Shown: piece after piece, positions 1 through 9,757 of the stretch | How the letters are laid out: every line of letters begins with the position of its first letter | Position numbering within the stretch: position 1 is the first letter of the stretch | Assembly (NCBI GenBank): GCA_003013855.2 | Contig: ML058548.1 | Coordinates: 1,736,001 to 1,800,000, forward strand | Source of the DNA: Liriodendron chinense | Taxonomy: Eukaryota > Streptophyta > Magnoliopsida > Magnoliales > Magnoliaceae | Direction: 5' to 3' | Length of the DNA: 64,000 bases | Position numbers and translations under genes: made by a program | The notes under the pieces: generated by a model | What the model saw: only the letters and a program-made list of their open reading frames with translations | What the model was told of the DNA's origin: nothing | Databases searched by the model: none

Positions 1-1085
1 CATTCTTTTGATAAATTTTGATATTGCCTTTACCTTTCACAGGGATTTTTGATGAGTTGCCAAAACTCACATTGCCACGAGCTCCTTCTGAGATTCCCAC
101 GAACAGGTCTTTGTTACCACTCATGTGGTTGCTTACGCCGGTGTCGAGATACCACACATCCGGCTGTTCACACGCTTTTCTTGTGCAAGGAGAAGTGTGG
201 AGTCTTCTTGTTCATAGGTTGATGCTTCAGTATAGTTGGATCATTCATCTTGATCCACTTTGTTCCAACAATCAGAGGCATAGTGGCCGAATTTCTTACA
301 ATTGTAGCATTGAACATTTTTTTAAATTTCCACGACCATGCATGGATCAGCCTCTACCATTTCCTCTTCCATGGAAACTGATAAACTTTTGTTGATTTTG
401 TTGATAGCTTGGATGATATCCACACCTTCTGCCTTTTGCACAATTGTTAGTGCCATGGCCCCCTCTTTGTGTATGGCCATTCTTTTGTTCACTTAGAGTC
501 AACTTAGACTCTAAGGCATGTTCAAGCATTGGACCAATATTCTTTTGCATTCGTTGCTCATGTACTTGCAACGATCATATTATTTCTTCAATGGACAATT
601 TTTTCAAGTCCTTTGATTCTTCTATAGCCATAAATAATGTCCAAATTTGGGTGTAAGGAATCGCAGTACTTTTTCAACCACCCGCACAACCTCAATCTTT
701 TCGCAATTTCTTTTTAAGTTGTTAACGATAACAAGTAACTTTGAAAAATAATTCGAAATGGACTCACCTTCCTTCATATGAGAGGTCTTGAACTCTCCCA
801 TGCTTGCTTGCATGTTGTCGCTTCAGCGATCCATTCAAAGGTGGACTCATCCAACCCTTGATAGACAAGAAATAGAACATTCTTGTCCTTCTTTCTTTGA
901 TCTTTGAGGACCGCCCTTTGATCAGCGGTGTAGGCGGCTTCTTGCTCCATAGTGGGCTCTTCGTACCCATCGGTGATGATTTCCCATAGATCTTGCGACC
1001 CGAACAGTGCTTTCATCTGGATGCACCAATTCTCATAGTTGTCCTTAGACAATTTCGAAATTTGCGGCTGGATCGAGTTGGCCAT
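1..1085 (-). pseudogene. Ty1/Copia gag-pol, 5' part, decayed
   Basis: Structural polyprotein start of a Copia retrotransposon. Reading leftward from the ATG at 1085, the first about 100 residues are a Copia gag N-terminus (NYENWCIQMKALF resembles the DUF4219/UBN2 start). A shift near 790-815 moves gag to another frame (the part containing SISNYFSKLL), apparently through a deletion after KQAWE. Several stops follow. A CCHC zinc knuckle (CYNCKKFGHYASDC) lies at about 265-306. The protease/pre-integrase start (WYLDTGVSNHMS, with the DTG active site) lies at about 118-153 and runs off the left edge. Family assignment is firm. The copy is broken by a frameshift, a deletion and stops, so it is a pseudogene. 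The rest of pol is outside the window. Confidence 0.85.
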
Positions 1086-1096
1086 TTAACCAAGAG

Positions 1097-1108
1097 GCTC
1101 TGATACCA
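1097..1108 (-). other. Primer-binding site of the Copia element
   Basis: On the minus strand this reads TGGTATCAGAGC, the usual plant Copia site complementary to the 3' end of initiator methionine tRNA. It lies between the LTR end (1112) and the gag ATG (1085), which fixes the orientation of the element. Confidence 0.85.
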
Positions 1109-1111
1109 ATT

Positions 1112-1722
1112 TGTTGGGCGATCTTCACAGAATCCGGGCGATCTCCTATGAAATCAGATCAATTTGTTGGGCGATAGCTCTAGAAGCTGACCGATAGGCT
1201 GTGCGATTGTCTTAGATACTGACCGATATCCACCAGCAGCTTGGACGATGTTGGGCGATATCCTCCAAAGGCTGGGCAATTTGCAGATTGTAGGGTGATT
1301 GGCTTTTCAAAACTATGAAATAACTCAAGACACAGAACAAACAGATTTTCAAATCTGCTACTGTATAAAGAACTATTTTACTGACTTGCTGTCTTTCTTA
1401 CTTAGTTCCTTGCTTCCAAAAACATACAGCAACTATCTGTATATATAGAGATTACGGCAACCTAAATCAAGAGACTAGATTCAATGTGGCAGTTTCCAAC
1501 GTATGGAAACTCCAACAGTCACAACGTGTGGGAAATGCCAACAGTTGTAACGTATGGCTTTTCAGATACCAAGAAGCTTCCAGATATTGCTGGACAATCT
1601 GGACCGACCGTTTTGGATTGGTCATTCCAACAACTTAGAGATCGTTCAATAAAAGTATGGTTAAAAGTATGGTTAGTTTCGTTTGGAAGGGATTCTCTCT
1701 CAAACAAACTCAGACGCCAACA
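1112..1722 (-). repeat. 5' LTR of the Copia element
   Basis: Bounded by TGTTGG on the plus strand at 1112 and CCAACA ending at 1722, the usual Copia inverted ends, and directly next to the primer-binding site. About 611 bp. A TATA-like stretch (TATATATA) lies at about 1438-1447 and GGGCGAT is repeated several times between 1112 and 1290. A second CCAACA at 1626-1631 is a possible alternative outer end. The other LTR is outside the window, so the target duplication cannot be tested. Confidence 0.7.
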
Positions 1723-2164
1723 ATATTACATCATTGCGAACAACATCGATCCCAGTACTTAAGGAAGAAGATGGCCTGGAGCCCATTTGAGCCCGGCACC
1801 TTTCAGAGGCCCATTTGCATTAGGACATCATAAATTTCCTTCTCAAAGGAGGCCCTTTGGAGATGAGCATTGATTCTAATGTGCCATTTCATAAATTAAA
1901 AAATAAGATGTGAAAATTAATTTAAGTGCTGAATTGTAATTTTGAAATACTTTAGGGATATTTAGTTATAAAGTGAAAAGATATTTAATTGTACATCATT
2001 TTCAGCATTTCAGCGAAGCTGCGAAAATGACCCTTATATACAGTTGAAAATTAATTTAAGCACTTACTAAGTTCGATTTGTCAAACGATCTGAATCAGCT
2101 AAAATCACTGAAAATATCAAATTTCAATGATAAGTGCTGAAAATAGCTTTTATCAAACGGCCCA
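1723..2164. other. Non-coding stretch with a MITE-like end
   Basis: AT-rich with no coding signal. The right end (about 2075-2163) reads, on the minus strand, GGGCCGTTTGATAAAAGC followed by CAGCACTTATCATTGAAA, a layout typical of plant MITE ends. I could not find a clean matching left end or target duplication, so a complete MITE is not claimed. Confidence 0.35.
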
Positions 2165-3117
2165 TAATTTTTAAAGTGTTGTATGATGCCCTCCTTAGTT
2201 TCACCCCTAGAAGTAGATGATTCTACCATCATCAAGCTTGATATTGACGATATTGTTTTCCCTAAGTCTGGCCATTGTAGTAATCTTAAAGTTAATTTCC
2301 TATGTTGTGCGGTCACCCCAGCCTTTACCAAGAGAAACAGGCTTTTTGGGCCCAATAAGTTTCTTGCATTTTTTTAAGGCCTAATAGAACAAGATGATCC
2401 CCGCTTCCTGTTCGGTAAAGACCTGTTCAAGGGGATATTCGCTTTTCGCATCTTGGATGCAATTAACTTCCCTTTCCAACCGTTCTATTTTTCAATGAAT
2501 GTTTTGGAACACCCTTCTATTCCACTCTGACATAGCATTAGTTAGAAACTAGCACTTCATAGCCCAAGACGGGCGGAGTACAATTCCCACTAGTTGGCCA
2601 AGCTGCCCTAATCTGATCTTCCCAAGAAGTGCGGTCGATCCACATTCCCTCGAACCTTAATGACCGCTTAAAATTGGGCTTTTGTTAGACCGTAGACAGT
2701 TAAATCGGACCATGATCCAATACAATAATCAGTATATTTTTTAGCATGGCCCTTGATAATTTCTCCATCTATGAGGGATTCAAAAGATCCCGATCAAGTC
2801 TTTTATACACCTTGGTAGCACCTGCTAGAGAATTGTGCTAAGTTACATGCTGCTCAATGAATCAGCCTCCTGCATTCACGATTTGTTTTACACTGATGGG
2901 GCTATGCCTCTCACCTTCTCGCTCGGGTCAGCAATCATGTTAAAATCACCCATCACCACTCAGGGGAGCTGAACATGTTCATGGATCGCCTTTAGCTCCT
3001 GCACAGTCATGGCCTGGTGTTCAACAAATGGCCCATGCAGACGACCAGCAAGACCCATGGGTACACATCCCCTTCCTCCATGATGACTGCATGAACAGTC
3101 TATCTAGAACTTGCTAG
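2165..3117 (-). pseudogene. Degenerate L1-type LINE ORF2, endonuclease to pre-RT part
   Basis: Non-LTR retrotransposon remnant. On the minus strand the endonuclease end is readable: VHAVIMEEG, then HGPFVEHQ, then VMGDFNMIADPSEK (the GDFN motif of the L1 endonuclease) at about 2920-2960. Downstream is a W-N spacer-like segment (2400-2560). Nearer 2165-2370 come GDR and MARLRENNIVNIKLDDG, matching the GDxN / RxxNxIxxLxxxDG linker before the reverse transcriptase. Many stops and frame changes show an old copy. The reverse transcriptase itself is not here. At 3118 the reading is cut by the CACTA element and resumes beyond 16979. Confidence 0.7.
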
Positions 3118-3130
3118 CACTACAAGAAAT

Positions 3131-3575
3131 TCCCTTTTTACCGACGAATGATTTTGTCGGGAATCAGTAAAATTTCGTCGGGAAATCTTTTTCCCGACGA
3201 AATTTTTCGCGGCTAACATCGTCGCAGAAAGGCCGTCGGTAAAGGTTTTTACCGACGAAATCATTTTTCGTAGGTAATAATAAAACCATTACCGACGAAA
3301 ACATTCGTCGGCAAAATATATGAATTTTGTCGGAAATAAAAATGATACGTCGGTGAAAAAACTTTTACCGACGAAATAATTCGTGGGTAAAAAGATGAAA
3401 TAATTTTTTACCGATGAATTATTCGTCGGTAATAAAAACTGTAAAACTTTTACCGACGAAATATTTCGTCAGTAAAGGTTTTTCAAATTTTATTACCGAC
3501 GAAAAAATTCGTCGGTAAAAAATTATTTCATCTTTTTACCCACGAATTATTTCGTCGGTAAAAGTTTTCCCTGTC
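3131..3575. repeat. Left subterminal repeats of the CACTA element
   Basis: About a dozen copies, in both orientations, of a core TTACCGACGAA / TTCGTCGGTAA separated by 5-40 bp. Many are arranged as inverted pairs (for example 3380-3440 and 3490-3570). In En/Spm elements such subterminal motifs are bound by the small transposon protein; here that role is inferred. Confidence 0.9.
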
Positions 3576-3786
3576 CCGGTTTCATTTGTTTTCAAAATTC
3601 AGGAAAATTCCTGATATACACCTGTAAAGAAACCTATACATTTTTCTCCTATTCACATCCACATACATACAAATAAACAGAAACTACACCATCCATACAC
3701 AAATAATCCATTCCACATCCACAAACAAACAATATTCATCAACACACAAATACATATAAGTTAAAAATCGTATAGTAAAAAAATAA

Positions 3787-5465
3787 TCAGGAAGATGAAG
3801 GCGGAGGTGGCGGGGCGTCGGCGCCAAGGCGTGCAGCGAGAGCCTGAAACATCTCCTGCATCCATCGCTCATGCTCCTGTCGCTCCTGCCGCAACTCCTC
3901 GATCCTCCTCTCCTGCTCTTCCTGTCGCCTCTTCTCCTCCTCCTCCCTATGCCTCTGCTCCTCTCTCTGCCTCTCCAGCTGCTCTCGAATCTCATCGACG
4001 ACGACCCGTAGCTGCTGAACCTCTCTCTCTGCGATATCAGCTCGGCGTTGAGCGCTCTCACCAGCTGCGGATCGGCTGGAGCCAGCTCTAGTTTGTGCCA
4101 TGAGCTTGGCACCATGGCCAAGCCCACGCACATATCCAGAACGAGTGCCAAGCACCTCGCTCAGGATTTCTGGCTCACTCCGCTGACTACCATCGGGAGT
4201 GGGCTGACTGCGTATGGTGTCCATCGCCGCCTGTAATGAAAAGATATGAAATTTCATAAAAAATGACATGAATAACATTATTATCAATAAATGCGCAATT
4301 AAATTTTACAAAGTAAAGATTTTTACCCAATGCTCACTGGCTCTAGGATGAACCCAAGATCCCGTCGCCTGCCGACAGTGAGTCCCTCTGTAGAGGTCTA
4401 CTGGTCCAGGCTCCTGGCCGGTGATGGAATCTCGCTGCGCAATCGAAAGGAAAAAAGACTTATATATAATAAATGCCAATCAAAATAATATATTAACATA
4501 ATAATCATCAATAATTTCTTACCATGTCGTAACGATGTCGTACAAATGACTTTGAACCAGCTACGTGGCTCACTTGTAACTTTTCCCTGTTCGCAGAATT
4601 TATTCTACTCCTCTTCTGAACACATTATACAAAATACATTTCTATTAATTGCAAAATTAATTGTGAATTTAATTGTTACCGTAAGATATCGTACATGTAA
4701 ATATTACCTGAAAAGCCTCCGACGAAAATCTCTCGCAGAGTATCCGCCAGTCGTCTGTAGTAACGTGTGGCGGTGCGGACAGTACGGCCTCATCGTGTGT
4801 CCTGCACCGCTTGTACCGCTGGTGCAACTCTCCGCGGTACTCCTTGAACCGCTCTCTAATCATGTCGTCGACGGCATGAGAAATGTAGGGAACATTCAAA
4901 TCGAATTCAAATTTATCCTGCAGTTTCTTAAATAATAAATTAAGGCAATAAACTTATTAACAATAGGACTTAACCGTAAATGAACTTTCACAAAAGAAAT
5001 TTCAATTTACTAAACTTTACCTGAAGGCGCTGACGGATGAGCTGTCGCACATCATCTGTCACGTCAGTCCAACGGGGGGTGGTGGCGGGGATCAGAGATC
5101 GGCATAAGACACCGACCTCAGACGTAAACAGTCTGGCACTGTCCCCAACAGGTCTAAGGCAGTCCTATGGGAACTCTACCGCCACCCTACCCTCACGCGT
5201 AAGTTGCTCTAAAACTAACCCACGCGTGGGTCCACGTCCTCGTCGGCTGGTAGAAGATGTTTCTGCGAAAAGATATATGTAAGTAACAATTTAAACAGAA
5301 ATCATTAAATAAATGTCTAGACTTACATGCAGTGCCCGGTGTATGCTGAACCGAAGGATCAGATGACTGTGATGCACCATGCGACGTCGATGCTGTCTGC
5401 GTCGCATCACGGGTGGAAGGGGTAGATCCAGTGCGCGAACGACCTGATCTCCCACCTGGTGCCAT
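3787..5465 (-). pseudogene. CACTA second gene, Transposase_24-type (Ptta/En/Spm)
   Basis: Second gene of plant CACTA elements, presumably an En/Spm TNPA-like DNA-binding partner. Six exons fit GT-AG signals: 5327-5465, 5021-5262, 4708-4917, 4523-4615, 4327-4434 and 3787-4230, 412 codons in all. Exon 1 is Ser/Thr-rich (MAPGGRSGRSRTGS). Exon 2 has RGRGPTRGLVLEQL and a WTDVTDDVRQLI helix. Exons 3-5 hold the conserved core (ISHAVDDMIRERFKEYR, KRSRINSANREKL, EPGPVDLYRGTH). Exon 6 has a 60-residue Arg/Glu/Gln coiled coil and a proline-serine tail. Exons 2 to 6 join in phase, but exon 2 has a TAG at 5165-5167 and the exon 1-2 junction codon would read TAA. As it stands the gene cannot give a full-length protein unless the junction is different. 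Confidence 0.8.
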
Positions 5466-5716
5466 GACTGAATATATCTGAAATACAAACTTATAAATTT
5501 AAACAATGTCAATGCAAGTTTATGAACATCATTGTAAAGTGAATTTGTGCTTATGCTTAGAGAGATGATAAAAATATGATTAGACCATTACACTATAATG
5601 CAAGCAGAATATAATAAAACCGTAAACAGAATATAAAAGTTGAAAAATCCATTACACATTGTCATTCTATATTAAATACATATATCTCATTGTAATACAA
5701 ATCAACTTCGGATCAA

Positions 5717-6097
5717 CTATCTGAAATACTCCCTGCGTAAGTTATCGTACGCTGCAGATGTATATGTCAAGCTGTATGAAGCACTCGACATTGTTACAGC
5801 CAACATGCCAGTCACAATAGGAGAAATCTGATCTCTCGGGACTCCATTCAGATGTGCAAGTGATAATGTCGTATCTTTCATACGAAGTTTTCCGCGGTTA
5901 TATTCCTCAATCAGGTCCGAAATTTCTTTGAGATTGTATAATCTTTCATATGAGTTATCGTCTTCCTTCCTACATTTCTCGACCAGACCGGGTATCTCTC
6001 TGGCCCTACCAGAAGAATATAGGGCCGGAAAGTCCATCCGCAACAGCTGATGAAGTATGCTGCGTGCTTCCGCTACGCTCCAGTTTGTGGAGGACAT
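5717..6097 (-). CDS. Unknown 126-residue protein inside the CACTA element
   Basis: Single open frame from ATG (6097) to stop (5717), between TNP2 (ends 6234) and the Transposase_24-type gene (starts 5465), same strand. I do not recognise a family. The predicted protein is mixed alpha-helical: a charged middle (CRKEDDNSYERLYNLKEISD), then a hydrophobic Ser/Thr/Ala-rich segment (GMLAVTMSSASYSLTYTSAA) before a short basic end. It is intact while its neighbours carry stops. It could be a separate small gene, an exon of a longer CACTA transcript, or a chance frame. Its length and position favour something real. Confidence 0.5.
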   Translation of the reverse strand: MSSTNWSVAEARSILHQLLRMDFPALYSSGRAREIPGLVEKCRKEDDNSYERLYNLKEISDLIEEYNRGKLRMKDTTLSLAHLNGVPRDQISPIVTGMLAVTMSSASYSLTYTSAAYDNLRREYFR

Positions 6098-6233
6098 GAT
6101 CAGAAGGTGACTTAACTGTAAATGTAGATTATAAACAAGTCAATTCAGGAAAAAAATCATGACTTGTAAAACATGTATACATGTAATAATCAAATTAATC
6201 GAATTGAAAATTACATGTAAATCTTGTATACAT

Positions 6234-9200
6234 TTAATAATCGTCGTCTGAATCATTATCGCTTAGGACTCTTTCTTCTTCACCATCACTATCGCTGATC
6301 AGAATTTCCTCTTCATCGTCTGCAACGTTGTCATCGATGAAAGCGCTATCATCTCTAACAATGTCATTTATGATTGAGGCATCAGCATGATCAGGTGGCA
6401 CATCATCTCTATTCAATTGCACCACATCAATATCAACATTTGGATCATTCCCTCTATCCCAAGATGGCATGTCTTCTTGGTATGCTTGTTCAACTGACGA
6501 CGTTCTATTACTCCCTTCATCGTTATCTTCAACGTCTACTTCGGGAACGTCAAATATGTTCCTGGGCTTTATTTTCTGCACCACGTGCCAAGAGCCGCCT
6601 AACTTGGTGTCAGCGAGGTAGAATACTTGTTCGGCTTGGCCGGCTATGATAAATGGGTCATCTTTAAACCACTTCCGAGATAAATTTAAGCTCGTGAAGT
6701 AATTATCAGTCTGTATTCCCAACTTTTTATTTCCAATGTCCTACCAATCGCATTTAAATAAGTACACCCGCTTTCTCATACAATAACTCAACTCAATAAT
6801 ATCCGTCAAAACGCCATAAAAATCAATTTCGACCTCCTCATGTGTTCCCTTCACAACCACACCACTATTTTGTGTGGTCCTATATTTCTAACGCTCCTCA
6901 GTGTGGAACCGAATCCCGTTTACAATACAACTTGTATATCTACATACACGTCTATCAGGGCCACACGCCAGTGAGTAGAGCGCATCAGACGCATCCGCAG
7001 AGTTGCTAGCGCGCAACATCTTCATCTATCATCACGTACAGAATATAAATGTACGTTTAGGCATTTAAAATTACGTGTAAATATTGTGCAATACAACAAT
7101 ATTGTAAATGTGGTGAGATAGAAGGTAAATTAATCTTACATGTTTTGCAAACCATTTTGGAAACAAATCCTGATGCATTCGATCATAATTTGTAGGGTAT
7201 TGGGACTTCATCTCCTCGATGTGTTCGTTATACACAATTGGTACGTTGTAAGCAAGAAATTTTGAGATTAAAACTGTCTGTAGATATACAATAATTATGT
7301 GCGAAGACTTACTCCAAGTACGACTCTATTTCTTCACAGTTATGCAACACATACCACCGCGCCTTCGCTTGATCCCGAGGGTCCATATCCTGAAACGTCA
7401 GCGATCCTAAAGGACGGACGTTATGTGCGAATACAGATATGAGTCCTTGTTCATTCTCCTGCCCTGCATCGGCATTCTGATCTTCTCGGTTGAATCTAAT
7501 CTCTATGCCACGAAGATACATGGAGCAAAATGTCAGGCACTCATTATCAATGTACGCCTCAGCAATGGATCCCTCTGGACGTGCCTTATTCCTCACATAT
7601 TGTTTTAATGTGTGAAGGTATCTGTACACAAAATCAATATGTAAATGACATGAAAACATGGATATATGTAGTTTATGGAATGAATAAAAATTTATGATCA
7701 TTGTTCTATCACCTTTCGATCGGATACATCCAACGATATTGTACTGGGCCTGCAAGCTTCGCTTCGTGCGGTAAGTGAATCGCTAGGTGTACCATGACAT
7801 CGAAAAATGTAGGTGAAAATATTCTTTCAAGTTTGCAAAGGATTACGACAATATCCTTCTCCAGTCGTTTAATAACCTCTACATTCAAAGATTTCGAACA
7901 CAAATCCTTAAAGAATATCCCCAACTCAATCAGTGTAGCACTGACATCCTTGTTAGGGAATCCACGAATCGCAATCGGTAGTAGACGTTGCAGAAGGACG
8001 TGACAGTCATGACTTTTCATTCCTGTTATCTTACAGTCCGTAATGTTTACGCGCCGAGAGATATTCGATGCATACCCATCGAAAAATTTCATCTTGTTCA
8101 ACCATTCACATACACGTTTTTTCTCTAGTTTTGTCAATGTGTAGCAGGCTGCTGGTATAGTATATGAATTTTCATGTGGTTGCAAGTGCAACTCTTTCCT
8201 TAAACCCATTGCTTGTAGATCCAATCGAGCCTTAAAACTGTCTTTTGTTTTCTTCTCTATGTTCATCAATGTTCCAAAGACATTGTCACATATATTCTTC
8301 TTAATATGCATGACATCCAAGTTGTGTCGTAATTTCAGATGACTCCAATAAGGCAACTAAAAAAAAATGCTCTTCTTCCTCCAGTTGTACTCCAATACTG
8401 TACGTTTTCTCTTCCTCAAGTGTGGTGCCTTACCAAATTTAACTTCTTCAATGTTACTCAGTTGTTGTAACACATCTTCTGCAGATAGTTCTTTCGGTGG
8501 TGGCCTATGATCTTGTTTGCCATCAAAGATTACCGTCTTCCTGCGCCAACTATGATCCCTCGGAAGGAAGCGACGATGGCCCATATAACACGTTTTCTTA
8601 CCATGCTTCAATGACAATGAACAAGTCTCAGTACTACATGTAGGACAAGCCAACCTTCCCTTCGTGCTCCACCCAGACAAATTCCCATATGCAGGGAAGT
8701 CATTTATTGTCCACAAGACCGCTGCATGCAATCGAAACGTCTGTTCTGCAAAAGTGTCATACGTCTAGACACCTTGACTTCACAACTCGTTTAACTCATC
8801 TACTAACGGTCGGAGATACACATCAATGTCATTCCCCGGTAACTTGGGTCCAGGAATAAGCAACGACATCATAAAAAATGATTCCTTCATACACAACCAA
8901 GGAGGTAAATTGTAGGGCATAAGTATCACTGGCCACATACTGTACGAGCTACTCATATTACCAAATGGATTAAAACTATCACTTGTAAGACCTAGCCGAA
9001 CATTGCGAGAATCCTCTACAAACCAGTCATATTGCTTATCAAAATGTTGCCAGGCTTCAGAGTCAGTGGGATGCCTCAATGTATTATCATCATGAACGCG
9101 TTTCTCCTTACGCCACCTCATATCTTCAGCCGTCTTGCTCGACGTAAACAATCTTTGTAATCTGGGTTTCAATGGAAAGTACCTTAACACCTTTTGTGGA

Positions 9201-9757
9201 ATTTTCTTACGCTTAGCTTCGTCATATTTCCACCTAGACTCTCCACATTGTGGACACTCCTCAACATTTTTATGTTCTTTCCAATACAATACACAATCAT
9301 TTATACATGCATGTATGAGGATGTAACCAAGGCCCAAGTCTCGCATTAACGATTTTGCCTCGTAATGAGACTTAGGCAATGTCTCACCTTCAGGTAATAC
9401 TTCTTTCAACAAGCCAAGTAACATGTCGAACGATTTGTTACTCCAACGATTTATTGTCTTTAAATGAAGTAACCTTGTAAGGAAATTCAACTTGGAGAAG
9501 TTCCGACACCCCGGATAGAGTGGACGTTGCGCATCCCTCAACAACCTACTAAACTTTTCTGATTCGGCATCACCTATAGGAGGAATATCCTGGCTAGTAC
9601 TTGTCGCTGCAAAATCAGTATCCGCAATTGTTCCCCTTAGCACATCCCAAATGATATCTTGCATACCGTCAATATCTTCATCCTCGTCATTACGCACAAT
9701 TGGGTCAGCAAAGATTTCAGGTGACAAGAGTTTAGGATTAGGTTTAGGGTTTGGGAT
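6234..9757 (-). pseudogene. TNP2: TNP2-family CACTA transposase with five in-frame stops
   Basis: Transposase that would cut and rejoin CACTA ends. Exons: about 9757-7713 (tnp2 then DUF4218), 7621-7313, about 7265-7140, and 7025-6234 (DUF4216 and an acidic tail). Landmarks are FSRLLRDAQRPLYPGC, LGLTSDSFNPFG, WTINDFPAYGNLSGWSTKG, LDVMHIKKNICDNVFGTL, CHVLLQRLLPIA, RPEGSIAEAYI and QVFYLADTKLG. Splice phase is right at 7713/7621 and 7140/7025; the 7313 junction does not resolve cleanly. In-frame stops are at 8780-8782 (TGA), 8765-8767, 8357-8359, 6888-6890 and 6741-6743 (TAG), most at normally conserved codons. The glutamate normally seen in HIEKN is lysine (codon 8300-8302). The usual N-terminal transposase-associated domain was not found; the first exon abuts the 140-bp repeats. 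An ATG at 9847 gives an open frame but starts inside a repeat unit and is unlikely to be the true start. Confidence 0.88.
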
